Below, piece by piece: positions 46,513-58,813 of a stretch of 64,000 bases of DNA. The notes below the pieces were generated by a model. The model ran no database searches and was not told where the DNA came from. It was given only the letters and a program-made list of their open reading frames with translations. The DNA comes from Inia geoffrensis. Its lineage: Eukaryota > Chordata > Mammalia > Artiodactyla > Iniidae. A program made the position numbers and the translations under genes. The DNA lies in assembly GCA_036417435.1 (NCBI GenBank), contig CM070913.1, positions 22,846,680 through 22,910,679 on the forward strand, in the 5' to 3' direction. Within the stretch, counting starts at the first letter, position 1, and each line of letters starts with the position of its first letter.

Positions 46513-49500
46513 TTCAAATCAAAAAGTTAATAAATATCAAAATGATTGTCCATCCTTATGTGAACCATGAAAACTACAGCAGAATCTCAGATTGGTGCAT
46601 TCCTGTGATGCAGTATATAGGAGGTAACTATTCTGTAACTGAATGGACCACTCCAGTGCACCATCTTCTGAATCCATTACGAACCACTGACAGTGTTTTC
46701 GGTCCAATATGCACACAAGGAAGACTTTATTACTTTATGGCAACATTTGATTTGCTCACTTGCTGTGGTCATTTCAAATATTTCACAAAATGCTAAGGAA
46801 TAAAAATTAGAAGGAACAGACCATGGAGATCATCTGGTCCAAATTACCCTTAATTGAGAACTTGGGAAAACTAAATGAGAATTAGGACATCTATCTTTCC
46901 ATTGACCACCAAAATTAAGTCAGAATATAGGGGAGTCCTTTTCCTCTATCACTAATTTATGTCCTTTCTCTTTATGTTGCACACCGCCTGAAAAAGGACG
47001 TCATTTCCTGATGGTGGAGAATTCTCCAGGGAGGAAAATGAGGAGGAATCAGGTCAAATGGCTTCTCTCAAAGTCTGTTAAGTAGTGGAGTTGAAATATT
47101 TTAATTCCAAAGTATTCTCCTATTTTTTTCTGCTGAGTTTTTGCTCAAAGACCCAAGGATATTTCAATGTCCATTAATTTACCAAGTATTTACATCAGGG
47201 ATTGAGACAGTCTTGATTTTCACATAATATCAGAAATTTACTGTTATGTTGCTATTAAAGAAGACAACTATTATGCTATTGACACTGATGACAGTTTTAC
47301 AAACCCCACATATCCAAATATTTTACCTTTTATGACTCTTACCAGAACCTAAGAAAACGTACTTTTTCTTAGAAATTTGTAGAGCAAATTTTCTTCTGGT
47401 AGTAATCTAGCAGAGGGTTTCATGAATTCCTTATTATTAGAGAGTGTTATCTATTGGAGCATGGAAAGAAAAATTATTTCCTGCTTTGAATATAAATGAA
47501 TATAGTAATATCTATTACAGTAATAACTAGAGGAAACGAATGAAGGATTATTTAGAAAACTAGGATATATTCCATTTATCCACTATCTTACAAACATAAA
47601 TATAGTTTTTGCTCAGTAACACAAGTGTTCATCTAAGTTCCTATCTCTTACCTTTGCTCAGTTTGCACAATTGAATCAAGGGGCTTCGATTGTTATTTAT
47701 TGGCCTTACTTCTGCATCTTTGATGACATAAATAGCCATGTACAGGAATCAATTTGTAGGGAGAACAAGCAAAGTTAGTTTGTGAATCTGATGTTCTTTG
47801 ATCCATATAGAGTTGAGGTTTCTTTTTGTTTCTTTTTTTTTTGTCATGATTTAGATCCTCCTTTATTATGAGATAAGGCTATAAAATAATGAGAGGGATT
47901 TAAAAAATTTATATAGAATTCTAAAATCCAAATGACAAATGATTAGTCACATAAGACCATATTCTTATTGCAATGTCCCTGTTCAAAATGTTTTTCAAAT
48001 CCCACTTTTTAAACTGTCTTAAGTATCTTTGAAATAAATCTTAGCACTCAAAAGTCTTGGTACTTTGATGCTGAATTTGATATTTATAAAAAGCCAGAAA
48101 CCATTCTGAATCAAGTGTGGTAAAGAGAGGAGTTCAAGAAGTTGAGTCATGTCCTGCTCTGCATGGTTCAAAATTAAGCCTTGAAGATAATTCTACAAGT
48201 GCTAAAATGTTTTATTGAAATTTTGGCATTTTTAAAGTGTTGTAACTTTCTAGGACAATTTTTTAGGGACAACACTCATTTGAGTTTCTAAATTCTTATA
48301 TGCTTCCTTCAAAAATAAAAAAAAATACTACATATAGCCATTTTGCCATAATAAATGTTGGAGTCATCTCTAGATAATGTTTTAAGACTGTGGACATATT
48401 ACATAAAAAACATCTTCAAGAAAAATTGAAATATTTTTCTTTGTTGAAAATTACATCTGTTAAGAATATATACTAATTATCTGGCTCTTTGAAAACATCT
48501 AGGTGTTTATTGAATTTTTAATTTTTACCTCTGTATTTTAATATACAAGACAATCTTAACATGCTTGTCTTATGGCACCATGCAAGATTAAATTACTGAT
48601 GGTCTTTATGTAGTCAACATCCAAAATAAATCAGGTATGGTCATGGCAGGGGCCCAGGTCATTCAGAGTATTTGGAAGGAATAATTTTTCACAAATGTGA
48701 AAATTCTCTCTTTCAGAAAATGTTATAAGTGTCTCTTGGATTCTGTTTTTAAACACTGTAACTAAGTTTCACTTTTACAACTGTCTGGTTTATATACCTA
48801 ATGTCTTTTTTTTTCTTTTTAAAATATGCCATACTTCATCCATTAATATAGTTCATCTATAGAAATAAACAGAGAATACTTTATAATATCAACAAATAGC
48901 GTGTGTTTCTTTAACAAAGTTATCTTTAAATACTATTTTTCCTTTTCTGACAAACACAGAATGTCAATAGTTCATTCCTCTACTTCATTAATTTTCCATC
49001 AATAAGTTTTCCTTATGCTAAGCTATGTCAAAAAAGACCTAAGAAATCTGCACTTTGAATGAACTGATGGTCAATTAAAACTAGACAATTTAGTTTTAAG
49101 AACTTATAGCAACTGAGCTCAAATTTAATCAAAATAGTCCATTGTTCAAATGTAAAAGCAAAATCTTTGTAAATGTAGAATAGACCAGGGTGGGATTGGA
49201 GTGTTAATATAAAAATATCCTAGTAACAGATTGTTTCATTGTGTTTCATTTTAATTCTGCTAATGAAATAGGAAGCAAGCAGAAGTTAATTTCAATCTGA
49301 ACATGGCCAGTTCTTCTGATATGATAATTACATCATAGAGATGTTTGATCTAAAAATCCATCTGAAAGATATGAAAGGCCCCTTGTAGTGTGTTTTTTCT
49401 AACACTACTCAGTTACAACAACTTATTTAGTTCACATGTAAAACATTATTGCTACAGCTACTTAGTTCAAACATGAAACATTACTTGTTGGAAAACAGGA

Positions 49501-51585
49501 AAAAAAATTTCAAGATAGGTCATCTGAAAACTATATTTGGGTAATAATATGATCAAATGAATATGTATACATACATATTTATGAAGCACCATGGAATTTT
49601 TATTACTTTTCAAACATCTATCATTTATAAACTATTGGGGCAATAATAACTAGAGAGTGTTCCAGTAGTTTGCTTGCTTATAATTTAAAAAGAATTAATT
49701 GTTATTTAAACAGTATTTATATACTGATTTAGAAAAATATTGATCAGTTTGAATGAAAGCATCCCATAATATACCTAAATTTATAATTTTGATACTTAAA
49801 AAATTAACAGGGTAAATTAATGTCCTTGGTATGAATATAAAAATAAAACGTTTCAATGTTGATGTGCTCTTTTAGTTCATAATAGTATTTTAAGGATGTT
49901 ATGGGTATCACCATAAATAAGAATTGGAAAATTTCTTAGAGCTCTGACCCAGATGATCTACTTTTCTTCAGCCTCAAATTTGGAATTAAAATTAACCTTT
50001 TCTTCTAAGTGGCTAAGATCTCCATTATTGGAAAGTCAATCAGACCCAATATCTAGAATAAATAATGCTAGGAAAAATGTCACAATTACTTAGAACCATG
50101 AGTTAAACAGAGTTTGTGGAATTCATAGTTTGCAGTTTCAGTGACCTCTCTTATGCACTGTGAAAAATCAGCACACGCTCTATTCAAAGGACCTTTCAGT
50201 TACTGAGTTCCTTGGGATGTAAGTCTCTGGCAAAGGGACTAGGTGCTGGCCAACTCTATATGTTTTATTTCCTGATGCATAGTTGGGGAATAGAACAAAC
50301 ATTCTGACTCAAAAGTAGCTCCTTTGCAGATGCCACCACTGGGAGAGCTCATTGAGTTAACTGAACTCTGAAATGCAAATTCTCTTGTGAAGTTTATTCC
50401 TTTTGCTTATTTCCCATTTGATGTTGATTCTAAGGAAATAAGAAACTAGTTGGGATAGGGTTTTGCTTTTATTGACAAGGATACTAAAGCTCAAAACTGG
50501 AAGAAGAAACTGGGGACAGCCTCAGAGTGGTAAGAAACAGCTGGGAATTAGGGTAAGAGGTCAGAAGAAGAGATCATTTGTTTTTTCTTTTCTTTTTTTT
50601 TCCTTCCTAATTTTGTTTTAAGGCTGAGGAAGACTGTCAACGGTAGAATTATCAGATTTCCAAGAGCCATGGCTGTAGTCTCAGTGCTTTTAATAATCAA
50701 TGGAATCACCACACTACAGCACCATGTGCAATCAGCCTTGATGTGTACAAACACTGAAATATTTGGAGAGTTTAGAAGTCTCTAAATCTGTACTTCTTCC
50801 TATCAAGTCTCTCTATTACAGCTTGTTTAGTTTAACCATTTTAATTCTGTCTGGGCTAATTCTTGCCACTCTAGTATTTTTCTAGTCTCACCAAGAAAAC
50901 GGGAGGAACACAGGAAGAAATATACCTAAAATATAGATATGCACAACTGGTGCCAGCAATATACTCAAAGTCGATCTCATGAATCCCAGAAGAGTGACTT
51001 CTGAGTGACAACTGGGACTCTGTAGGTCCAATATTTTTGGTTTAATATTGCTTGAATGGAATCTTTTACTGAAATTTTAGACCACTTAAATTCACTTTTA
51101 AAGAATTCATGTGAAAAAATTATACAGTGCAAGTTATGAACATTTAACTTGGGCATATACATATAAAGCTAAAGTCATTATTTAGCCATAAATCTAACTT
51201 TAATCATCTCGCTAGGGATTCGCAAGCTTTTAGCAGTTTTCTAGCCAGTTAATATGTTCTTTTGGAATCTTACACTGATCTTTACAAATTTTCTCCACAT
51301 TTCATTATATTTCTTGAAGTTTGATGCCATTACTATTTCTTAGATTTTAGATTCTTTTTTTTTTTTATCCTCTCTCTACCTCTGTGTGTGTGTAGGTGAG
51401 TGTGCTGAGAAGTCAAAATTTCTGTCTGCTTAGCAAGAGATAAGGCCTTCTCTCAGAGCAGGAAGCAAGGTAATCCTCTCCATCTCTCCCCATCATAGAG
51501 TTACAGGTAGTAAGGAAAAGGTCTATTGTTTTTGTTGACTCAGAGCTCCTTCCCCTTTTGAAGATAACAACACTGCAGTTATACT
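46513..51585. other. About 5 kb repeat-poor unique DNA
   Basis: I find no SINE, L1, L2 or MIR of any confidence here, unlike the rest of the window. The block is AT-rich with no supported exon or RNA gene. 'gagatcatctggtccaaatt' near 46826 could be a scrap of an old repeat. T-rich runs are at 47833, 48805, 50580 and 51355, with short TGTGTG at 51382-51392. Confidence 0.5.
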
Positions 51586-51589
51586 TTGC

Positions 51590-51935
51590 TCACTCTCAGA
51601 CCACGTGGTTCTTGTGGGAAAGAGAACCTTCCCACGTATCAAGAGTGGGCACATGACCTAACGCAAAAGGCCCAAAGGCAATGAGACACAATTCTAGAAT
51701 ATTTTTGTGTTAGTAGGTGATAAACTTGGAACAGCTGGCCACTATCTTGCCCCTACAGATGAGAACTGCCTATCAACAGAGTCAACCCAGGACAACTGAG
51801 CCTAGATATGGGGGGAGATGGAATGACCCTGATGACAGTTTCAGATGGTGACTCTATCCCTATTTGCAGCTCACTCTGCTCCTAAACCTTCCAGGACTCC
51901 TGCTTTTGTGAGAAACACTAAACATTCAAAACAAT
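51590..51935. repeat. Probable ancient repeat (unclassified)
   Basis: 'gagtgggcacatgacctaac' and 'aaaggcccaaaggcaatgag' recall old LTR or LINE 3' segments, and a loosely similar order recurs at 54690-55020. No family is named. Confidence 0.3.
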
Positions 51936-52611
51936 ATTTGATGCCATCTAAAGAAGGCAACTCTTGTTTTCACTTTCACAGTGTGAAACGAAAGGGAAGA
52001 CTTTTCTGAACTGGAATAACACAGGGGACTAGAGGAAAGCTTTAACTTTTTTCTGTTCACTCTTCTATTAAATATTTCTTTTACATAGCTACTACTCTGT
52101 CTTCAAGAGTAGGATCGAGTTTTTGAGCTGCACTATTCAGCATCTTTACTGTATCCTGAAATATGAAATTGCTCTGGGCGTGATGATTTAAGCAAAGCAA
52201 ATAAGCCTGAGTCAATTTCTAATTAATCAGTGCACATGAGCACAACAGAACTTTATTGATCTCTGTTGATGCAAAGAGATGTGTTAAAATACTTATTCAA
52301 TATATAACACCTTGTAATAAATCGTTAAGACCACTTTATCATAGCTGAAGTGCTTTAATTTAATTTACTTATGAACATACCTCCTCCAGTTGTAGTTGTC
52401 AAACCTCAAATACATCATTTTCAAATAAATATATTTCAGGAATGTTAAAAAATAATTAACTGAAAATCAGGTTCTATAGCGGTTTTTAAACTCTCAAACT
52501 TTTATTAACACTTCAAATGGCACCAGTCTGTCAAATAATTTAAAGACTGTTCTCTTATACTTCCACTGCATGTGTTATAGATGCAATATGTATGTGTAGA
52601 TGTGTTTCTAA
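51936..52611. other. Unique AT-rich DNA
   Basis: No recognised feature. Confidence 0.4.
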
Positions 52612-53038
52612 ATGTTATTACTCAGCCATAAAAAAGAATGAAATTTTGCCATCTGCAGCAACAAATGGAGGGTATTATGTAAGTGAAATAAGTTAGATAG
52701 AGAAAGATAAATACCAGGTAATATCAGTTATAAGTGGAGTTTAAATTACAGCAAACTAGTGAATATAACAAAAAAGAAGCAGACTCACAGATTAGAGAAC
52801 AAACTAGTGGTTACCAATGGGGAGAAGGAAGGGGGGAGGCGCAATATAGGGTAGGGGATCAAGAGGTACAAACTATTAGGTATAAAATAAGCTACAAGGA
52901 TATATTGTACAACATAGGGAATATAGCCAATGTTTTGTAATAACTGTAAATGGAATATATATATTAAAAATTGTGAATAACTATGTCATACACCTGCAAC
53001 TTATATAATATTGTACATCAACTATAAACTTTTTTTTA
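52612..53038 (+). mobile_element. L1 3'-end fragment
   Basis: 'ttactcagccataaaaaaga' (ORF2 end), 'gtgaaataagttagatagag', 'tgtacaacatagggaatata' and 'acaccTgcaacttatataat' precede a T8/A-rich end. It is 5'-truncated. Confidence 0.85.
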
Positions 53039-53399
53039 AGTTTTAGAAAAAAGAAAGATATTATCTAATTTAAGCTGGTATTTCAGATGGTACATTCTTC
53101 CTTCAGACAGCTGTATTATCTTGCTGATTTGTATATGAAACAAAAGTAATGAGTTAGTGTGTCACCAGGGAATTAGGCAGAAAGGAAGGTTGGGTTCCGG
53201 TTGCTCCCAGTGAATTTCCACTTCAACTAGACTATGATTTGCACATAGAGAGACAAGTGAGAACAGGTCTAGGGAGGCAGGAAATGTCAAAGGCACGTTT
53301 TTGTTGATGCTACTTTTTTCCAACAACTTAGAATTAGTTGGAGTAATTGTGAAAAGACCCAAGGGAAGGAACTTTGGCTTTTTCATAAAGTTGAAAGCA

Positions 53400-53535
53400 A
53401 ATACCACATTGTCTGAGGGAGGAGGAAGTATTTTGCAGAAGACAAAAATGATGGAAAAGTAGAGGAAAAAGAGGAGCAGAAAATATAAAGGAAGAAGAGA
53501 AAGCAGAGGAAGAGGAGAAGAAAGAGGCAGATTAG
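53400..53535. repeat. Polypurine (GA-rich) tract
   Basis: The plus strand is strongly purine-rich here (for example GGAGGAGGAAG, GAAGAAGAGAAAGCAGAGGAAG). The long minus-strand open frames over 53162-53583 are a by-product of this bias. Confidence 0.75.
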
Positions 53536-53602
53536 CCACAAAAAGTATGGAAAGAAAATGTGTTTTTGGAAAATGCCAGTCAAACTGGCGTAGGTTTACC
53601 CA

Positions 53603-53616
53603 CCCCCCCCCCCCCC
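53603..53616. repeat. C14 homopolymer run
   Basis: TTTACCCA is followed by a run of 14 C and then ATTTCTG. Long C runs are rare and prone to sequencing error or length polymorphism. Confidence 0.85.
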
Positions 53617-53825
53617 ATTTCTGACACCTCGCTTGGACATGCTACTTCATGTTAGGGGCCTCTATAGTCACAACTGTAGGGTGGGAAAAATCCCTTATTC
53701 ATTGATTTGATCTTAGATTTCTCTTAAGGCATTAGAAGCATGTGCTATATGTTCAAAAACATGCATTCTCTTTTTTGTCCTTATTATTAGACAGTGTCTA
53801 TAAAATATGCATTAATACACTGGAA

Positions 53826-54420
53826 CAACAAATATGTACTGAATACCTCCCATGCTCCTATAGCTGAGCAGACAGCAGGGAAGAAAGCAAAACCGAAAAC
53901 CCTCATGGAGCTTATATCCTAATGGGAGAAGATAACCATAAACAAAATAAATAAGTAGACTATAAATTTCATTATCTAAGATGGTGTTACCAAGGGAAAT
54001 ACAGGAAGGTTAGTCCTGGGAATCAGTTTTTGAAAGAATGGTCAGGCAAGGTCTCACTGACAGAGTGGCATTTTAAGAAATGATCTGAGAAAGTTGACGG
54101 TAAAGAACATTCCAGTCAAATGCAAAAGCCAGGGCAAAGGTCCTGAGATAGAGGTGTGTCTGTTGATTGATCAGGCAGGCACTTGTTTTAATTTTAAACT
54201 TGGAAATGGCTGGAGGGATGAACAAAGGGGATGGGGAAAAGTATACGGTCGGGAAGGTGGTTGTGAGCAAAACCGTAGAGGCTTCCACTCTGAGTGAGAG
54301 GAGAAACCATTTGAGCGTTTTAAGTGGAGGAATGACATGATTTGACATATGTTTTAAGAAAATCAATCACTCTGGCTGTTGTATTGAAATGAGATGCAAA
54401 GAGGTAAGGCCAACATCGAT
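53826..54420 (-). mobile_element. L2 (LINE-2) 3' portion, minus strand
   Basis: 'ctcatggagcttatatccta', 'gtcaggcaaggtctcactga', 'aaggtcctgagatagaggtg', 'aggaatgacatgatttgaca' and 'aatcactctggctgttgtat' are the reverse complement of L2 in order. Confidence 0.85.
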
Positions 54421-54579
54421 AGAAATTTGAAATTTGGAAATTATTTGATTCCTTGGCTGCCTGGCAGAACCAGATGAGGCGTCTCTCCCTTAATCCCCCT
54501 CACTCCAACTTCTGCCTTGTTGTCTCAATTAATCATATCACTCTTCAGCCACAGCTTAGCAATTATTTTCTGGAATATG

Positions 54580-55020
54580 ACCAGATGGGTATATCATGGT
54601 AGACTCGTTATGGATAACTCTCCTGGTCCACTTGTTTCTGTGAACTGTCCCCCCTCCTTTCTTTCTCATATTTTCATGCGGGCAAATACATTTGGATAAT
54701 GTGACTCTGCCTTTGTTGCACTGATTGGTTCACGGTCAGGCACAAGACCCACGCTAGCCCAGTGGGCTGCTTCCCAAGGGTATCTGTAGTTCTGAGAGCC
54801 CAGGGTCTAGCTGTTTTCCTGAGGAATGGAGGTGTAAGCTTGGAACATGTGGTTGGCATCAGTTTTCACCATGGAGACTTTCCACCATGAAAAGGAAGAA
54901 TTTGGTTTTGAGAGGAAGGAAAGAATAAAGCCCATACCTAAAGAGTGGCAAAGAGACAAGAGAGGGAGAGAGCAGCTTCCAGGACATCTGTGTGGTGCCT
55001 TCCTTGGTTTCCATTAGAAA
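54580..55020. repeat. Probable ancient repeat (unclassified)
   Basis: 'tgattggttcacggtcaggc', 'acaagacccacgctagccca' and 'ggaggtgtaagcttggaaca' resemble a common but old mammalian interspersed repeat that I cannot name safely. Confidence 0.4.
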
Positions 55021-56165
55021 CCTTTGTATCCTCACAATACATTGCCTAGAATTAGTTACAACTATATGTAATCAGAAAACTTTAACATAAGACCCTGGTG
55101 TGACAACTAAAGATCTAAAAGTATGATGATTACTGTGCATACATGCATACATATACATAAATATATAAATATAAAAATATATATCTCCACAGGCTCCATG
55201 ATTAACATTCTAAAGCTGGAAGCAAATTATTTACTAATTCAGCTAGCACATTCGAAATGCTTTTTAGAAATGGATATCAGAGTTGCAAAATCACAGTAGG
55301 GGAGGTGATAAAACACTCTTCAAACTCTGAAAGAATTGTGCTAATGATAAGCATCAGTTTGGTGTGTTCCCAAAAGCATCTTAAAATATTATTACAAAAT
55401 CTTATCATTATTATCCTGAGAAATCCATAATGACCCTGTCACTGTGTCAGCTGCACATTTAGTTCTGGTTTTCATACAGGATTCTGATACTGTATACTTA
55501 TCTCATCAATGGAACTGAGGGGAGTACTGCAAGGTGTATTTCCAGTTTAAAAAACATGTTGCCCTAGCTATTATTGACTGATTTGTTACTATGGTTTTCT
55601 GAAGTTACAGAAGAGTCAACATCACTACTGCTCAGAAAATGGAACAGGTATGAACTGTATGTTCTACAATCAAATTTAAAGGATCACTGGATTTAATGAC
55701 AATTTTGAAAATCACTGTAGAGGTTTTCTTGGAATTTATGTGACAATCAATGACGAAAATATATAAGAATAGCCATAAGGTTGTATCTTAGTGTTGTTTA
55801 ACACAAGAAGAGAAATAGAAAGGGAAGAGGGTAGGAAGAAAAGTTTCCTAGATTATTTAAAACACACTACATTGTTGTTGAAAAAAGCATCTTCTTACAT
55901 CTTTTAGTATGGAGGGCAAAGAAAGGCTGTACATGGTTGCTTGAGTTGGTTGAGAGTCCATTTAGACCAAGTTTATGTTTTCATTGTATAGCAAATGAGT
56001 GAAAAATGTTAATACACTATTGGATTTTTCATTTCTTTTTTTGATTCTGCTTGTACCAGGGCTAAAAACCTCAATTTATGATCATGACAGTGGAGATTTT
56101 AAAACTGTCTATATTCTTTCTAATACACTGTTGGAAGACTTAAAAAGAAAAGAAAAAGAAAGAAA
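55021..56165. other. Unique AT-rich DNA
   Basis: TA/CATA-type simple sequence at 55136-55185 and an A/G-rich run at 56139-56176. No gene recognised. Confidence 0.4.
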
Positions 56166-56167
56166 AG

Positions 56168-56342
56168 AAACACGGAGATGGTGACCATCTGCAAGCTAAG
56201 GAGAAAGGCTTCAGAAGAAACAAACCCTGCTGACACCTCGATCTGGACTTCTAGCCTCCAGCGCTGTTAGAAAATAAATTTCTGTTATTTAAGTTACCCA
56301 GGCTGTGATATGTTCTATGGCAGCCCTCGCAAACTAATAGAG
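56168..56342 (+). mobile_element. MLT1-like (ERVL-MaLR) LTR 3' part
   Basis: 'gaccatctgcaagctaagga', 'ctgctgacacctcgatctgg', 'acttctagcctccagcgctg' and 'gaaaataaatttctgttatt' match the MLT1 LTR order, including the AATAAA poly-A signal. It ends near CAAACTAATAG. It is a partial solo LTR with no internal viral genes. Confidence 0.75.
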
Positions 56343-56344
56343 TA

Positions 56345-56437
56345 GGTCTGAGATAGGACTCAATAATGTGCATTTCTAACATATTCCTAGTGATGCTGCT
56401 GCTGCTGACCTGAAGAACCACACCTTGATGGTCACTG
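56345..56437 (+). mobile_element. MER5-type hAT-Charlie fragment
   Basis: 'tgtgcatttctaacatattc', 'ctagtgatgctgctgctgct' and 'agaaccacaccttgatggtc' are the MER5 right half, directly abutting the LTR. The GCT repeat is slightly expanded. Confidence 0.75.
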
Positions 56438-56439
56438 AT

Positions 56440-57155
56440 CAGGTCCTTTCAGCTGATGGAATGGCTTCCCAGTTCTGGACCCTTGTACTTTGCCATGTAT
56501 ACTCTTCCCTGGCTGTGCTGAACTTGATTTTGACTGCACCCTCATAACACGAGACCTCAATCTTGGGATTCTATCTGTGTTGTGCCCCACTGAGCAGTCT
56601 TGGTTGATGGGACCAGCCTCCCTCAAGTCCCAGAACCTGGAATTCTTAATGGGAAAATAGAAAAGTGTTTTGTCATGGATGTTACTTTGTATGTTTCCAA
56701 AGCCTATACTTTTTATTTCGGTACTATGCAGTGTGGAGTATAACGCAGTGTGTAAGAACTGCATTGTCAACATCTTTGGGTGTTTTGCATCTTACTCAAT
56801 GGTGACAACCAATACTACAAAATTTTAGAGGAGGCAGAAAGAATTGGTATCTAAAATAACCTAGAATGACTTCAAAAGAGCCAGCTAATCCTTGAAGGGT
56901 GAAAAAGGTTTACATGTATACAAAGTAATGAGAAAGACCATAGAGGTTAGTAGAAGCCATGGTGAATAAAGCAGAGAGGAAAGAAAGCACAAGTTGTATC
57001 CAGGGACCATACACAAATCATCTTTATTCGAAGGAGAATGGAGAGGAGAGAAATAAGGGCCGAAAGCTGAGTTAACCCAGAATGAGATAGCCTTGAATAT
57101 AAGATAATGATCATTTATGGCTAATAGCTTCTATATATTGAACATTTACTAAAAG
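56440..57155. other. Unique DNA
   Basis: No recognised repeat or gene. The minus-strand open frame at 56432-56773 has no domain and overlaps the MER5 end. Confidence 0.4.
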
Positions 57156-57159
57156 CTAG

Positions 57160-57265
57160 ACTATAAACTCTAGGAGGACAGAGTCTTTTATCCCTAGAGC
57201 CAAAGTAAGTGCTTTGCAAATAGGTTGCAAAGTAAGTGCTCAGTAAAAAGAGGTTGAATGAAGGA
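57160..57265 (+). mobile_element. L2 3'-end relic with local duplication
   Basis: 'tataaactctaggaggacag' and 'gtgctcagtaaaaagaggtt' plus 'gaatgaaggaatg' match the L2 end. CAAAGTAAGTGCT is duplicated at 57201-57213 and 57228-57240 (27-bp period). Confidence 0.75.
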
Positions 57266-57289
57266 ATGTAAAGCTCTATGTTACTTAGT

Positions 57290-57430
57290 TGGTTTACATC
57301 AATGATGTGCTCAAGTGTTTCATCTTCTTTTATAGATTCACAGAGGTTAATCAGTTTGTCCAAGTGTCACAGGCAGATTTGTAACCAGGATTTGTGAGTC
57401 AAAGACCAGTTGCTTTCATACATGCAGTAC
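57290..57430 (-). mobile_element. MIR SINE fragment, minus strand
   Basis: 'cacagaggttaatcagtttg', 'tccaagtgtcacaggcagat' and 'ttgtaaccaggatttgtgag' are reverse-complement MIR. Confidence 0.7.
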
Positions 57431-57774
57431 TCTCTGAGTTCAGGAGTTACATTCTGATGCTGCAGGAAAAGGGGAAGCAGGGGAGGATCTTGAGCAGGAG
57501 TAACTGTGGGGTCATCCTAAGTAGCGATTTTGGAAAAAAAAAAATGATGAATATGGCTTTAAGTGTGTTCAGATAGAGGTGATAGCAGGATGCTCAAATG
57601 CAAATTCTGGAAGTACCCAGGGTAAGGAATGGCAATTATGGCATTTGTGAGATATTCAGAGAAAGAGCATATGGACTATTGGCCAGAGGTAACTTGCCAG
57701 GCCTTGCAACATGAGAAGATGATTTCTGAGATAAAAACTCACATAAATGTGTAACTCTAAAAAGTTGTAGAGGG
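57431..57774. other. Unique DNA upstream of L1 copy B
   Basis: No recognised feature apart from an A10 run near 57534-57543. Confidence 0.4.
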
Positions 57775-57850
57775 AAGACAGCAGAAGCAAGAAGAACTAC
57801 AACCCTGCAGCCTGTGGAATAAAAACCACATTCACAAAAAGATAGACAAG

Positions 57851-58755
57851 ATGAAAAAGCAGAGGGCTATGTACAAATTGAAGGAACAAGATAAAACCCC
57901 AGAAAAACAACTAAATGAAGTGGAGATAGGCAACCTTCCAGAAAAAGAATTCAGAATAATGATAGTGAAGATGATCCAGGATCTCGGAAAAAGAATGGAG
58001 GCAAAGATCAAGAATATGCAAGAAATGTTTAACAAACATCTAGAAGAATTAAAGAACAAACAAAGAGAGATGAACAATACAATAACTGAAATGAAAAATA
58101 TACTAGAAGGAAACAATAGCAGAATAACTAAGGCAGAAGAACGGATAAGTGACCTGGAGGACAGAATGGTGGAATTCACTGCTGTGGAACATAATAAAGA
58201 AAAAAGAATGAAAAGAAATGAAGACAGCCTAAGAGACAACTGAGACAATATTAAATGCAAGAATATTCACATTATAGGGGTCCCAGAAGGAGAAGAGAGA
58301 GAGAAAGGACCTGAGAAAATATTTGAAGAGATTACAGTTGAAAACTTCCCTAACATGGGAAAGGAAATAGCCACCCAAGTCCAGGAAGCGCAGAGAGTCC
58401 CATACAGATATGCCCAAAGAGAAACACGCCAAGACACATAGTAATCAAGTTGGCAAACATTAAAGACAAAGAAAAATTATTGAAAGCAGCAAGGGTAAAC
58501 TGACAAATAGCATACAAGGGAACTCCCATAAGGTTAACAGCTGATTTCTCAGCAGAAACTCTACAAGCCAGAAGGGAGTGGCATGATATACTTAAAGTGA
58601 TGAAAGAGAAGAAACTACAACCAAGATTACTCTACCCGGCAAGGATCTGATTCAGATTTTATGGAGAAATCAAAAGCTTTACAGAAAAGCAAAAGCTAAG
58701 AGAATTCAGCACCACCAAACCAGCTCTACAACAAATGCGAAAGGAACTTCTCTAA
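57851..58755 (+). pseudogene. L1 copy B ORF1 relic
   Basis: The ATG at 57851 starts a 130-codon open stretch covering the N-terminus and most of the coiled coil (ISDLEDRMVEF). It ends at a TGA at 58241-58243. At the equivalent place copy A reads a tryptophan codon, so this is a nonsense or small-change lesion just before the RRM domain. The RRM and C-terminal parts (58244-58755) remain recognisable but contain further frame changes, and the family stop is the TAA at 58753-58755. Normal role: cytoplasmic RNA-binding trimer of the L1 particle. Not functional. Confidence 0.9.
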
Positions 58756-58813
58756 GTGGGAAACACAAGAAAAGAAAAGGACCTACAAAACCAAACCCAA
58801 AACAATTAGTAAA

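Noticed and set aside
53162..53583. Two Leu/Phe-rich minus-strand frames resembling membrane segments
   Set aside because: They are the complement of the GA-rich polypurine tract; hydrophobicity is a composition artefact.
57832..58260. Minus-strand 142-codon frame at the second L1
   Set aside because: Antisense to L1 copy B ORF1, with no independent signal.
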